64,000 bases of DNA, taken from positions 7,581,501 through 7,645,500 of the forward strand of contig OU612074.1 of the NCBI GenBank assembly GCA_914767715.1, in the 5' to 3' direction. The notes beneath the pieces are model-generated. The model did no database searches and had not been told where the DNA came from. It worked only from the letters and a program-made list of their open reading frames with translations. A program made the translations under genes and the position numbers. How positions within the stretch are numbered: the stretch's first letter is position 1; the number at the start of each line of letters is the position of its first letter. The stretch is from Membranipora membranacea (lineage: Eukaryota > Bryozoa > Gymnolaemata > Cheilostomatida > Membraniporidae). Positions 1 to 12,689 of the stretch are shown piece by piece.

Positions 1-207
1 ATATTGGGAATCAATGCTAGAAATCTATTTAGTTGGCTTCCAAGGTTGTGGTTAAAATAATTTAGTTCTTCGCTTGAGGGGGTTGATATTGGGAAATCAA
101 AGTCTTGTATCAACAATACTGTGTAAAAGCACAAGCACAAGACTTCATCCTCAAATTGGCGACATGAAATTTAAGCAATGTATTCATCAAACGGACCACT
201 ATTTCAG

Positions 208-2057
208 GCCAAACAGGAAAATGGAGCATTTTTGTTACTCAAGTATGTTGACCTGGTCTGTCAGCAAAGCCATGTGAGGTTAGCTCTTGCTAGTAAGCTT
301 ACAGTGGATCGTCTGTGTGTTAAGTCTTCATTGTGGAGAGAGTTACCTCCTCTAGTGTACAAGTATTGTGACCTATTGTACCCAAGCCGCCCCTATACTC
401 TTATCTGCCGGAATTCCGGCTACTCTTTAAATTGATCAAGCTCGGGGATGTGCAAAAACACAATGGTTTATGATAGTTTTAGGTGTGCCAGTACCAAATG
501 GGAGGATCATCTTAGTTGCACACACAGGTGGGGGGGGGGTATCTCCCATTAGTTAGGTTGTCCATTCGTTCCGAATTTTCTATTTGACATGTACAAACAA
601 CAATTGCACTTGTAACTGTTCTTTGAACACACATTGGCTGTGCTCGCTTCACATTTTAAGACGGTCAATTTGGAAACGATTTCTTTCATATGCCGCTTAT
701 TTTTTATCAGGTCACTCTTTCAGTCGCACACGATCTCCACAAGATTATGAGGAGGGGAAGGCGTTGTTCTCTCAGCTTATTGATGACAGTAAACAGTTTG
801 ACAGTGCACAGACTCAATCAAAAACACACAAGTAAGATCTCAAATAACTGAATAAAACTATCATGTGCAGACAAATCATGTTACTGTTTTATACTGATAC
901 ATTTCCTATGAGTCACTCTTATTCTTTGTATGGTATCGTCAGATTCAATACCTGTTCAAGGGATTTTTTAGAGTATAACAACTGCTAAGAATAATGATCA
1001 GACTTTTTTTGCATTGGGTAAGATAAGATAAGAAATTGTTGTTTAAAGTATAATTCTCAGTCTTCCAACTATTTCTGAGATCAAGTCTGATCCAAATTGC
1101 CAGCAATCCAGTCATTTTCATTCTAATGGTGAGCCGGCGGCAGCTCAAACTCTAAAGTCAAGCAATTTTGATCATGCTTGATCTAAGTATTCCTTGGTTT
1201 TACTGAAAACAATTCTGATCTATTTTTCGTTTGTAGAAAGCTCGCTGAATTTGAGAACAGATGTGGATATTATTCTGAAGCTGTGAAACAAACCCTTTGG
1301 GCAATGTACTATCTCAACGAGTTCCTCAGAAAGGGAGCAGCGCATCCATCATTTCCTGAGCAGCAGCCAAAGTGTGGAAAGTTCAAGGCACTTTATAAGC
1401 TTCTGCAAGAATATTACCACCTGTGGAAAGGGGATAATGATCAGCTATCAACAATGTTGCAACGATCTAGCGAGGACCTGTTGATCAAATATGTGGAGAA
1501 CTTCACAAGCCACTACAACCAGAATTATTCTCCTAATAATCAAGCGGATGCGGAGAACCCTTTCCAAATCATTGAGGATCTCATTCCCAAGCCTGAGGTG
1601 AGTACGCCTGATACAGAAGTGAAAAATCTAACCTCTCTATGTCATAAGCAGAGAGGAATGAGCCTACTGGTTCTTACATCATTATGTATGCTCTTTGATA
1701 CAGCTATTAACACTGTCAAAATTCTCATAATATCAATATAAGTTTAATCTGATGGAATAATGCATTTTTTAATTCATCAATCAATCCTGTGTGTGGGTTT
1801 TATATTCTAAATTTGCTTATTGGATCAAGTATTACCAAAGCACACCAATGAATTTGACAGTTTGATTTTTTAGTTTGGGCTCACAAATTATTATGCAGCT
1901 GTCTCGTGCCTAAGATAATAATGTTTTTCTTATCTCTCTTTATATTTTTGTCACACAGGATGCAGCCATGGAGGTAAATCCACCTGATAATGCTCCTCAA
2001 GATGCTCAACAACCTCTCATAGTGAGAGATGTACACCCTCAGCAGGCCACCAACTGA
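208..2057 (+). CDS. Unrecognised protein, last four exons
   Basis: Four exons join in one frame with canonical sites: 208-292, 711-831, 1237-1597 and 1959-2057, with the stop at 2055-2057. The phases agree at each junction: the first ends in phase 1, the second begins with two bases and ends in phase 2, the third begins with one base and ends in phase 0. Donors are GTAAGC, GTAAGA and GTGAGT; acceptors have pyrimidine tracts. The C-terminal piece is about 221 aa, hydrophilic and mostly helical in look (for example YSEAVKQTLWAMYYLNEFL and FKALYKLLQEYYHLW). It has a serine/aspartate-rich linker and a Pro/Gln-rich tail (PPDNAPQDAQQPL). There is no membrane segment and no motif I can name. The 5' part lies left of the window. 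The gene is real by splice logic; its function is unknown. Confidence 0.72.
1763..1853. repeat. Dispersed repeat shared with 45882-45969
   Basis: About 90 bp in the last intron of the first gene is closely similar, in the same orientation, to a segment in intron 2 of the plus-strand GCLC gene. Both begin with a T-run followed by AATTCATCAATCAATCCTGT and end near ACCAAAGCACACCAATGA. It is probably a short interspersed element fragment; no terminal repeats are visible. Confidence 0.6.
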
Positions 2058-3917
2058 CTGGAAGTTAGCAATGATGTAATCCTCATTCTGAGTTTGAACC
2101 TTGCTGACGCTGAATCAATATATTCATACATTTACTACATACTGTCACGAGAAGGCGTATTTAGCAATCTTATAGATACAAATCACCGCTTACCAATCAC
2201 GAAGTAGCCATGTTTATCGATTTTCATGCTTCACTACCATTTCTTACTGGAAACTGTATGAATTTTACCATTTGAGACTGTGTATGTTTTTTCCACTTGA
2301 CGCCATGAACATTGTCCAAATTGGAAATTTGTTTACCCTGTTATATCTGGATCCATTATTATCTCCCACCTAACTAGTTCATGACTGGAGTGATTGCCAT
2401 TTCTTCTCATTTGTTTTTTAGTCCTTGAAATTTTGAACTTTTACAGTTTTGTGATAAAAACTATTCCTTTAGTTTAGATTTTATCTTATTACAGTTTATA
2501 CAAATCAATTTAAATACCAACTATATTTCCAAATATATCGTAATGATTGCGCATTGTTTTGAATTTGCAAACAAAACCTAGTTGGCAGATTTGCATCAGA
2601 TATATTTAGATATCAATGGGTAAAGTAAGCTGTTGTTGAATTTTCTCAGAATCATTCCACCCCCATTGATTTCAAGCTTTCATGGCAAGTATGAGGCCAA
2701 AGGAAGTGTAAAATATATAATTAGCACTCCCTCAACCGGTTTTCTACACATTAGTGGTTGAAGACAGGACTGTGATTCAGCCATTTCTTTTATTTTAAAA
2801 ATAAACGCTTTTTGAATGAGTGATATGACGCACTGGATATGGGTTTTGTGAATAAAAAATATTGAAAATTGTGGATCGAAATCATGTCACATGTGAAGGG
2901 AATTGTATTCATGAAATAATATTCGGTTTACGTACATTGGTAAATATGATGCGTAAAATAGAAAATATATAACATGGCCTGCTTATCAACAACTCAAATT
3001 GTAGTTTCATTCTTATAGGAAAGCTGAATTCAAAATCATTCTCTCTTGCCAAACCAGTTTAAAACATATGTTGAGATAAAGAACCGCCATATTTACATCT
3101 AGTATTGGTGAGTGCAGGGCTCTCAACCACTCAGATTTAGCCCGAGTTACTCTGGTTTTTGGGTTCAACTCAGGCAACTCAGGGGATTTTAAAATATAAA
3201 GTAAAAACTCAGATTTTGCCACATATTCATCGAAGTTGGAGAATTTCTCTTGGTGTGGCCTAGTTGTATGACTACAAAGAAACAATTTTATGTTGTGATA
3301 TATGAAGTACATTAACCAGGATGAATTTTACAGTGATTCTATATAAATGATCAGCTAACAACTCTAAAAAACCAGTATCATCCATATGCAGAGGCCTAAA
3401 TTGCTCTCTAGGCTTTGGCGGCCGGACCCATTGAGGAGGCTAACAGAGCTCAGAAACTGTAAGCTGCTTGTGCACATTGCGTTTCACGCCTTTGTAATGC
3501 CACATGCAACACGGTATCGGCAAAACTCAGGTTTTGGATCCTTCAAGGTTGAGAACACCTAATAAAATAACTCAGGATCAAAGTTTGTGTAACTCTGTAA
3601 GGGATTGGTCTACCTTGACACAAATCAGTACCATAACAAAATTGGCAAACTTGCAAATTGGTTATAAATCTTTTTCTTTCTCTTGCTCTGGTTATTCCTG
3701 GTCACTATGACTGATGACTGTCCCCGTGGTCTGACTGGTGCTGCATGTGATGTAGATGAGGATACTCTGGCCATAATGCCTCTTTAATCTTCTCTATAAC
3801 ATCTTTTTGCTCACCAGGCAGGCGTTCTGACATATAGCGTACCGTAATCTATTTGAAATTATTTCGTGATTATTATTGGTTAATATTATAAAATATTAAT
3901 ATGATACCAAAATTTTA
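2058..3917. other. Intergenic, 3' sides of two convergent genes
   Basis: No coding exon with splice sites is seen here. AATAAA occurs around 2799 and again near 2852, either of which could end transcripts of the upstream plus-strand gene. The short open frames here show no codon conservation or family resemblance. Confidence 0.5.
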
Positions 3918-3919
3918 TT
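3914..3919 (-). terminator. Poly(A) signal overlapping the SLC16-like stop codon
   Basis: On the minus strand AATAAA overlaps the TAA stop (3920-3918) of the last SLC16-like exon. That would leave almost no 3' UTR if it is used. Confidence 0.45.
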
Positions 3920-4142
3920 ATGCTGCTCTCGCTTTCCTAGCCTTGACGATCGCAACCCAAATTAAGACCAGTGCTCCAAGAATTCCACAGGCTCCAGTGA
4001 ATATAATACTGCAACTCAGACTATCCTTTTATTTATTTTGTTTAATTTACGTGCCATACTTTCGATACTATTAGCCTATTACAGGTAGATATTAGAAATT
4101 AGGCAATAAACAAAATTCAAAAATTCAAAATTTATACCATAC

Positions 4143-4170
4143 TTTGCAGAGGAGACCTTCTCTATTGCAC
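4143..4170 (-). other. 28-nt microexon of the SLC16-like gene
   Basis: Between exon 9 (ends in phase 1) and the last exon (needs one leading base), a 28-nt segment has AG before it and GTATGG after it. It restores the frame exactly: two bases, eight codons, two bases. The joined peptide reads APIAG-GAIEKVSSAN-IIFTGACG. Inferred from phase and splice sites only. Confidence 0.5.
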
Positions 4171-4722
4171 CTGTATAAGATAAAGCATTATATATATATT
4201 ATATATGGCTCTAAGTGAATGAAACATCATCCAACTACAAAAAAAGGATTTGTATACTTCGCTGGGTCTGTGTTCAATCTACTAATAAATGAGTTCATTG
4301 TAAATATATTTCGGATTATGTCAGGAATATAAAATAGGGTAATCTTGGATTAAACCAGTCAACAGTTCTGGCTATGATTAATTAAGCATATTCTTAAGTC
4401 GTTCACAATTACTCACCAGCAATGGGGGCTCCTATGAGGGTCCCGATTGCTTCAGCACAGAGATGGATCCCAAATAACACGGCGAGCTGAGGGGCTCCGC
4501 AGAAATCATACAGTACTGCTAACAGGTTAGCTATAAGCGCTCCTTGTCCCAGACCCCACATAGCTGTCAGCGCATTGTACATGGCCTAAAGAAATATTGG
4601 AAGAGAAAATTGAGGGTCTCAGAAAGGTAAAATATTCAACTGAATCATATCTAAAGTTGTCACTATGAAGTTATTCGGATGTATATTTGAGCATAGCAAT
4701 TGGGTAAAAGTAAGCGGGGGGG

Positions 4723-4957
4723 GGGGTCTTTCAATTAGAATGAGCGATGCTCAACAAAAGCAAATTATCACATCTCTCAAAATGATCGCTCACTTGGTGT
4801 TTCAATTAGACAAAATCATTCCCAGATCACTCACTAGGAATGTCGATAGTTCAGTTCAGTCAAGGACTGAGTGATTTGAAAGCGAGAACCTAGCAGGTCT
4901 CACTCACTCAGTGAGTGAGCGATTGCGATTTTTTGCTGTTTCTAATTGAAAGACCCC
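4723..4957. mobile_element. Short inverted-repeat element (MITE), 235 bp
   Basis: The termini are GGGGTCTTTCAATTAGAA at 4723-4740 and its exact complement at 4940-4957. The interior carries further GAGTGAGCG-type inverted pieces. It has no coding capacity. It sits in the intron between exons 8 and 9 of the SLC16-like gene, next to a G-run. No clear target-site duplication is seen. Confidence 0.65.
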
Positions 4958-6504
4958 TTCATAAAAATTTTCTTGTGTCCATAATGAAACTCCTCACACA
5001 ATTGAAGTCCATCATTGAATCACTAAAATAAGATATACATTGGAACAAAGTGTGGGGGTTAGTGGTGATTTAAACATTACATTGTAGTCGCTTCTGTAAA
5101 AACCATCATAGCATGGTATATTATGTGTAATTATTTTCCATATCAAAGCACAAAAGCTTTGAAATCTGCACCATGTTTTTCAAAGTTCAAAGGTCAGAAA
5201 CAACCTTTCATGAACGAAGACAAAATGCCCTTCAAATAACTACACCAAACCATCACCAGGTCATCACCAGCCTATTCCATATGAAAACATTCATCCCAGC
5301 CCTATGTTAAACCTATCATTCATTTGTTGGTTAGAGAGCTTTGAGCTTGTGCTCACCTTGCTGTTTATGAATGCACATATAATTGTTGCGGAACTGTACA
5401 ACGTCATGACTCCAATATGTAAATTGAACCTATTAAATACCAGCCTGCTCACTCCGACCACGCAAAGTGGGCCGACAATGTTTGCTATGCCTAAAAACAA
5501 ATTGCAGGAAAGGCATTCTTGTTATTTGGTCAGCAGTGCTTTTGATTGTGGATTAGCTGGTGCAGAACAAGTTGATTAGCAGTTCCCTAATATGCAGAAA
5601 AATATCGTTAATCTTGGTGAACACCATCTCTATAAAGATTGGTTTGAAGTCAGATTGGTGTTTTTTAACACATCATATTAAATAAAAATTATGTCTGCAT
5701 GCTTATGACTAAACTTTAATGTTGTCCATTGGTTTTATGGCCAGGACATAAATCAATAATATTTTCGCCAGGTTGTTTTTGCTCGACCTATTGAGTTCAC
5801 TCAAAGATATGTTCATTTCTCACCTAAAATCGTGACGCCCAAAGCGACAGTTTCGCTATCCATGCCTGTAGTGTTCAGTACGAAATCGTTGATGAGGATC
5901 AGAAACGTTGTAGTTGTGATATTCCAAAGCAGTCCACAAATCAACAGAACCCATACCTATCAATATGAGATACGAAATACTTTGTGTATACTTAAAATAC
6001 TGATTGAAATTTGTTAGCCACCCGGGTAAATGAGGTTGGAAAAAAGTTGTCCAAGTCTAAATTCTTTGGGATTGAACGCATACAGAGTTTTGATTTTATC
6101 AGTTTGTTTCAAAATTGATAAACTTAAAATCAACATGCAAGCGTAACTTGCAGTCCCTACTTGCAAATGCTCCTTGGAAACACGAATTGCAAACACAAAT
6201 TGCAATCGAACCATGCTGCAAACAAAAATTTGCAACTGTCCGAATGCAAAGCAGGTGGGGGCAATCTGCCAATGATGTCTATCATCAGTTATGGCATGAG
6301 AGATATCACCTCTCACCTTGCCGCTACGGAAAAGTATTTTGAAGTCATTGAGCATGTTATGCTTTGTGGCGGCGCTTTCTGTGCTATCTGTGTGTGATGT
6401 GTCCTGTTCTGTCATATCAATCTGTTTTAAAGTAGAGAAACATTGTTAGATCTCAGATAATATTTGTTTAGATAATCACCAGGTTCTGATAAATAAAAGT
6501 GCTT

Positions 6505-6600
6505 TATGGGAACAGCTGCCATGTTCGGCGCCATGTTGCTCTCAGTTTGCTGTCAGGTTGGAGCACACCTGGGGCACAGAGGCCAGTAGACAGTTAGAAG
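6505..6600 (-). mobile_element. SINE family A fragment
   Basis: This contains the family body (GGCGCCATGTTGCTCTCAGT and GGAGCACACCTGGGGC) but lacks the tRNA-like head. It is the same body as at 26545-26774 and 61345-61587. Confidence 0.55.
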
Positions 6601-7284
6601 AAATATTTATATAATTTTGAATTATTTAATATGCTATCCTTAAATTCTTCTCTTTTGGGAGTGGGAATGATGGCTATAAAGATATGGTAAGGTACTGAAA
6701 TGCAGATGAAGAAAAGAACTAATCGGTAGGATAATAGAAGTTAATTTACATCGATCCTAGGGGCTGAAACCAATTGGCTGATAAAATCCTTGTAAAATGT
6801 GACTGTTCAGTACCTATCATAATGTTAGGTTGTTTTTAATAGCTAGTTACAGTAATATCTTTTGTCCCTTGAGTTTTATCCCTTTATTATATTATGGTCA
6901 CTTGAGGTAACAGTTTCCTCTTCAGTGATTTGTGTGTATACTCAATTATGTAGATGAAGCTCTTTATATCAGCTCTAACAGGGTTCAGGCGGCCAGCAAC
7001 AGGTTTAATATTTTTTGTATAAATAATTCCTCAAAGTTATCTAATATGTCTATATAATACTTGTCAAATATAATAATATGACAAATATAAAATGTCAACA
7101 ACATCTTGATAATTAAATGGTGATAACATTATTCTAATGGTGCCAATAGGGAGCATGATCTTGCTAGTTTCTCCGGCCCTCTCGCACCTGACTGAATAAC
7201 TAGCCAAACAATATTTATTAACCTACTAGGGCTTCAGCAAAGTTTGTTTAGTGTTTTCTGTAGCTGTAGCTGTAGCTGCTCAGG

Positions 7285-7480
7285 AATTAGGAGTAGCTCA
7301 GTTGGTAAAGAGTCGTAATCAGGGTCACATTCGATCCTGTAAACTCGTGACTAGACTTTCACTGGTCATTTAACCTTTCTGACCCAAAAAACATAATATC
7401 CAACAAAACTGTCGCAATTCAGCTCAGTGTTTGCAGCTTGCCGAAACCAGGTAAGTCTACTTACGTCATCGGTCTCAAGA
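7285..7480 (+). mobile_element. tRNA-headed SINE (third type)
   Basis: A box-A-like string TAGCTCAGTTGGTAAAG at about 7294 is followed about 35 nt later by a box-B-like ACATTCGATCC, then a non-tRNA body. The spacing fits a tRNA-derived RNA polymerase III head. It does not fold as a full tRNA, so I treat it as a SINE rather than a tRNA gene. Confidence 0.45.
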
Positions 7481-8300
7481 GCAGGGATGTATTCACCTTA
7501 CTTCTGATCTGCTGCCAATCTTGAACGATTGGTTCTTACTCCATGTTCACCATTTTCATGTTCAGTGGCTGCATAAAATGTGATATTAACTTTGCGATCA
7601 ATATAATATTAACATTTGAGAGTATTGCATATATGTATTTTAAATCCATTAACTGTATGCGGTTGGAGGTGTTTCTAGAGAGAGTTTTACCCGCTAGGCG
7701 CAGTTTTGATTAATTGTGGGATACACCATTAAAAAAGATTTGAAATGATCATGTATGCAAACAGATTAGAGATGTAGCTGTAGATATCATGACCAACTTC
7801 AGTTAGAATACCTGTGTGGCATATTTTTTCCAGGTCATTTTCTCTATTTGCTTTAATTTTTTTAATATTCTATCAACTTTATTTACAGATCAAGCATATT
7901 GGTGGCAATGTGCATAAAAGATTATGTGATACAATAGATATGTATTTGAAAACATCTCGTACCTCGTTATAATAAGTGAGGGGTTTTGGGCTTGGGGCTT
8001 TCGTACAATAAATTTCTATACCTGTTTGTTTGTCTGCCCTTGGTTGGTAGAACAGAATCCCAGCAACAATATGAACAGTGTGTAAAATAGCCATTATGCC
8101 CATGAGAGAATCCGTAGTCATTTAATAGTTTCTGTGATACGATTGGCCAGACAGCCATATCAACGTAGTATCCTGAAAAACACAAGCTATCATCAATGTC
8201 TTGTGATGCATTGTAGTCTCTATATGAGTGATACACTATTTATTTGAAACATGAAAACACGTTCAATTTATCACTTCGAAATTGGACAAAGTTTTGTCCA

Positions 8301-8390
8301 TTTGCCTGCATTCAGTGTTGCTCCCCCTCCAATGGTCACTTCGTAGGACCTCGTGACAAGTGGAAGGGGAGCAATTGGAATGCAAGTAAA
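8301..8390. mobile_element. Hairpin MITE, TTTGCCTGCATT termini (copy 1)
   Basis: The segment begins TTTGCCTGCATT and ends with the approximate complement AATGCAAGTAAA. The inner arms pair TGCTCCCCCTCCA with TGGAAGGGGAGCA. Related copies lie at 21064-21156 (partner in the inverted duplication), 55247-55330 and, more distantly, 50823-50999. Confidence 0.6.
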
Positions 8391-10687
8391 TTTGATTAAA
8401 TTTGTTCCAAGACTAAATGGATCTCCATCATCATCATTTAAACTGCTACATGAGAACAGGGAATAACGGGCATTATTATAATAAAAAAATGTGTTTTGAC
8501 ATATTTTAGGAAAAGATGGATGATTTTAGCGCCTTCAACATGCTGTATACACAGCCCTTGGGATAAAATATATCTTGATTCATACGAAATTAATCCTGAA
8601 AGCTCACCAAGAACTACTAGGGAGAAGGCCAAATATTTGTGTCTGTCAAAATGATGAGCCAATATCTCAGATGTAGCTGTGTAGGTCGTCGATACACCAA
8701 ACGCTGTAATTGAAATCATAGATATTCCAGGGATGTTTCGTAACTATTGCTGACAATATAAGTAGAATAGCACCATAAAACCTCATAAAGGCCACAAAGT
8801 CTCATTGAGCCCCATGAGCCCGCAAAGCAAGTATAATATTTTTTTCTTCCTTTTATTGACGGGCGTTTTATGATTGAATTTAGTTCTAGGGGTCAAGTTC
8901 TGGTCAAAGTTTTTCAGTGTGATTGTAACAATGTGAAAGGACCATGACGAAAAAAGGTGTTTCTACAGACCTATGGGATCTAACAAATTAAGTTTTGAAG
9001 GTAATGTTAAAGTTTACAAGTAAAATGAGAAATGCCATGAGAATAATGCTGTTAGGGAAAATTATATGATAATCACCAACATACATTATTTTGCCATTTT
9101 TAATGGAATTGGAATGGCAACCGTTGTTTTGGTGCAATGCTATAAAATCCCGGGGACTGCAGGCATATCTGCTTTTCTGATAGTATACCATCGATTCTAG
9201 ATATATTGGTTTTTGTAAACCCCATAGGCAGTAGAAAAACCCTATTGCCCCTCTGAATTAAACAGCAGCCATATTTCGGCGGCAGCCAAGGCTGAAGAGT
9301 CTGACCTAAGTGCAACTTCTCTCATCATCTGTGCTTGAAGATGATGGCTCTCTCCGTTCTTTAGACTAGACTTTGTAGATTCAAAGCTATCAGGACAAAG
9401 TGACTGAAATTGTGTCAGCAACTTCTATTTTTGCGAGTAGCTTGGCCCATGTAAATTAATTTTTCTTTTTAGTAATTGAAAGATAAAGTTGTTTGTAACG
9501 TAAATCTCAACTCACTCAATATTGCCTTTAAAAATAAATCACTAGGCGAGCATTTATGATTTTGAAGAACTTGCAGGAGAACGTGGTGTGAATAACCATA
9601 ATGAGTTCAGCCAAAATAGGGCTGAGAATCGGCTACACAGATTTAAAACCAATGAAGTTTTTTTCTCAAGTGAACTTAGATCTTTGAGGCTGTCCAGGGA
9701 ATTGTTACTCATTATCCATTTTTTTTACATTCAAGCAGACTAATAAATCTAACTCCCACGTGGTCAATGTTCCCATATTGGCATCTGATGATATTACGTT
9801 GCCTGTTTTGTCCATTTATCTCATTTTTAGCATCTCACCTGCCAATACTCCAAACAGAACATAAGCGTGCCACGATTCTGTTGATAATGAGGATACATAA
9901 ATGCCAACGATGAGACATACACCACCCACAACTTCTGTGATCCTACAACCAAGCTTCTTAACTAGAATTGAAGCTACGGGACCTGATAAAAAGGAGCAAA
10001 AAATAATTAATAGCCTCGTTCCTTGAACCGTTAACGGCTTGTGGAATCCAGCGAAATTGCGAACACTCATGTGTTCAGTGTCTGGAACTAGTTAAAACAC
10101 CAGGGTCAAGTGAACTTTTATACATATCAAATTAAAAATAGTATTGAAATGTATATATATATTTTTTTTTTCTAACCTCAATGATTAACAAGATAGCCGG
10201 GGGTTCTCCTATAGGAGGGGGGTGACTAATACGTTATTTCCTGGTTAACCCCCAGTAAGTTAGGAATAAGATGTTTATGTGAGTGCAGTGAGTTGCTGGA
10301 GAACAGCATGGGCAGGGCAAAATTTTTATAGGAGGAAATTCGGCCTCGATACTCTAGAAAGGGCGGAAAATTTAGCACAAGCCACACATGCGCCCAAGTC
10401 ACCTTTCACACACTGAGAAATACAGTGACAAGGTACTAATTTAGGGCGGGAAGGTGGGAATTGCGAAAATACGTCTTGTCTTTTCAGTTATTTAGACAAT
10501 AACGAAAGAGAAAAACTCGCAAACAGACAAGATGAATAAATTAGCATAGCATACCATAGTTACTAGATATTGCATGAGGCTCAAAGGCCAGGCTAAAGTT
10601 GGTAAATTTTACAAGTTATAACACAGTACTGTATTATCAAGTAACTGAGCCGTGCCACATTTCTCAAGAAAAATGCGTTCTTCAAAG

Positions 10688-10892
10688 GGCAACCAAGGTT
10701 TCGCAGCATTGCATTAGTGGGTAGTAAATAATGTGCTAAGCAGCATGAGCTTTGTGCATGACGCGGCGCAAAACTCAAAGTAGTTGCTGACTCTAAGCTG
10801 GGTAATATTTCAGTTTAGGGGAGGTTCCAAGACATTGCTGAAGTTGTAATCTGCTATCAATCAGTGAGAACTTGTTTGAAACCTTGGTTGCC
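10688..10892. mobile_element. MITE with GGCAACCAAGGTTTC ends (copy 1)
   Basis: A 205-bp element with terminal inverted repeats GGCAACCAAGGTTTC and GAAACCTTGGTTGCC. Its body is highly similar to the element at 26156-26536, including AAACTCAAAGTAGTTGCTGA. It falls in a stretch missing from the right arm of the SLC16 duplication, so it arrived after the duplication or was lost from the other arm. Confidence 0.7.
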
Positions 10893-11703
10893 ATTTAAGT
10901 GTAAAAAACTCTGTATATATAATTTTTGGATATCAAAAGTAAATGTGTTTTTATGCTACGGCTGCCCATTGTTGCTCAGTAGAAGGTAAGGTGTCCTAAA
11001 ACCTCTGATTACCTTTCAATGTTTAATCACCAAACAAGAAAAGCAATCCAGTGTGCACTGAGCCTATGGTACTGCTCTGCTGCAGGGTAATTCCAAACTG
11101 AATCTGATGTATGATGGTCAAGTTATCTGCAACAAAGCTTTACAATTAGAAGTAGTGTTAGTAAATACAAGATTGTTTGCGAGCTGTTAAGAGGGGATCG
11201 TCCAGCCTCCTTCACCCAAGTGATTTTTCAAAGACTAAGTCCCCGCAGGATGACACAATTTTACACATCATGATGGAAGCTATAAATCACTTTAATGATC
11301 TTCATAGAATTTCTAATATGTCTTGAATTTTGATGAAAGTGTTAATACAATGGCTAATCACCGTCAAAAGACAATGATAATTGGCTATTGTCGCCATATC
11401 CGATGAAATAGACAAGGATATAGCAAACATCTAAGAAAAAACATTAATATTATCTAATTTTATGAACATTAACACAGTTCTATGAATTCATCAATATAGG
11501 TCGTTGACAGTTGTTAGTTGTCGGATATCGATGAATTCATAGGTACTTCAAAAATGATTATGATGTGTTTTTTAATGTTGCTTCTTCTAATTTAACCAAC
11601 CAACCAACCAATCATGAAGAGAATTGAAAACATTTTTATTATCGATATCATTGTAGAATAGCAAATCTATCATGCTTCGACGTCTTGTAAATGAGTGGGA
11701 TGC

Positions 11704-11737
11704 ATAGACCTACTAATAATATTATTAGTAGGTCTAT
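11704..11737. repeat. 34-bp perfect palindrome
   Basis: The half-site ATAGACCTACTAATAAT is followed directly by its exact reverse complement, with no spacer. It lies in intron 1 of the minus-strand SLC16-like gene. Confidence 0.8.
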
Positions 11738-12689
11738 GGTGGGATGGCACTACTTAACATATTATTAAGAGAGAAAAGAAAATAATGTGGTGTCAAATAT
11801 CTCTGAATGTTTTGCTGCTAATATACCTGAATGGAAAATACCGTATAAATCGTTGAAAAAAAAGGAGGAGACTATGAAGCCAGCCAAATTTATTTGGGGT
11901 TTTGGTTTGGAGCCAAAGTTGAATTGAAACATTTTGGTACTAATCAGAACACACTACTCACCAAGCAAGGCCAAACCTAGATGCACAGAGTGAGATAGAA
12001 ACGACATGGCAAGTATCACCTAGGCATATCCACGGTGCAGCGTTGGTCCTCGCCATACCTTCTTCAAACATCCCGCTACCGCCATTGCTCCTTCTTGCTG
12101 ACTGAATGGTTCTGGGTAAATAAACTAAAAATTAATATAGATCAACTGTTTTGGATAAACAACAAGGCCGGGGGGCTTCGGGTCCTCAAACTAACAACAT
12201 GCAGGAGCTGTGATAATTCAAATTTATTCATTAAATGCATAGATTTTCTATGCTTTGTAATTTGCAATTGGGTAAATCGACAGCAATCCTGTAACTTGGC
12301 AGATTTTAAATCTCTCAAAGAAGATAAAACATCCTTTTCATATATATATATACTTTTATTGGCATAAATTTTGTTTGTTTAAAATCTCTTTCAGAATAAG
12401 ACCAAACAAAATTATATGGTGTCCAATAACATATTCCATTAATTGGAATCTAAAGGCATTACATTGTGATCCTGTGTCCTATGGACTCGTGTTTTGTTTT
12501 ATTTGATACAACCAGCAGTCCCGATTATTAGCATTCTGGGATATTTTTTTATTTTACGCTACACATATTCAACGTACATGGCAGTTCAAATAAAATTGAA
12601 TGCAGGGAGTCAAAATCAGTCCTGTCAAAACTTCTATCAGTTCAGAATGTTCACCATTCTCAAGTTTCAGTTTCAGAAAGCTGTATATA

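Larger units (their letters stand above)
3918..12085 (-). pseudogene. SLC16-like (monocarboxylate transporter family) gene, damaged
   Basis: Major-facilitator transporter of the SLC16 type, expected in the plasma membrane with 12 helices. Exons in transcript order: 12085-11962, 11126-11031, 9982-9839, 8749-8608, 8172-7963, 6421-6317, 5956-5824, 5490-5357, 4585-4417, 4170-4143 and 4008-3918. Recognisable pieces are TIGSVHTGLLFLFG, GPVASILVKKLGCRITEVVGG, AHHFDRHKYLAFSLVVLG, YYVDMAVWPIVSQKLLNDYG, a polar loop ending FKILFRSGK (between helices 6 and 7), ALGVTILGIANIVGP, EAIGTLIGAPIAG and a last helix GACGILGALVLIWVAIV. Exons 5 to 11 join in consistent phase. Lesions: TAG at 12022-12020, where the plus-strand copy reads Trp, and a 5-nt deletion in exon 5 (about 8100) relative to that copy. 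The exon 3 to 4 phase does not match, so a small exon may be missed. Substrate unknown. Probably inactive unless a downstream ATG and a frame fix are used. Confidence 0.72.

Noticed and set aside
6014-6415. A 133-codon minus-strand frame as a separate gene
   Set aside because: Only 6421-6317 is used, as exon 6 of the SLC16-like gene; the rest runs into intron past a GTGAGAGG donor.
9100-9315. A 71-codon minus-strand frame conserved in both SLC16 arms
   Set aside because: Conservation is explained by the duplication; it has no transporter similarity and the frame is broken in the other arm.
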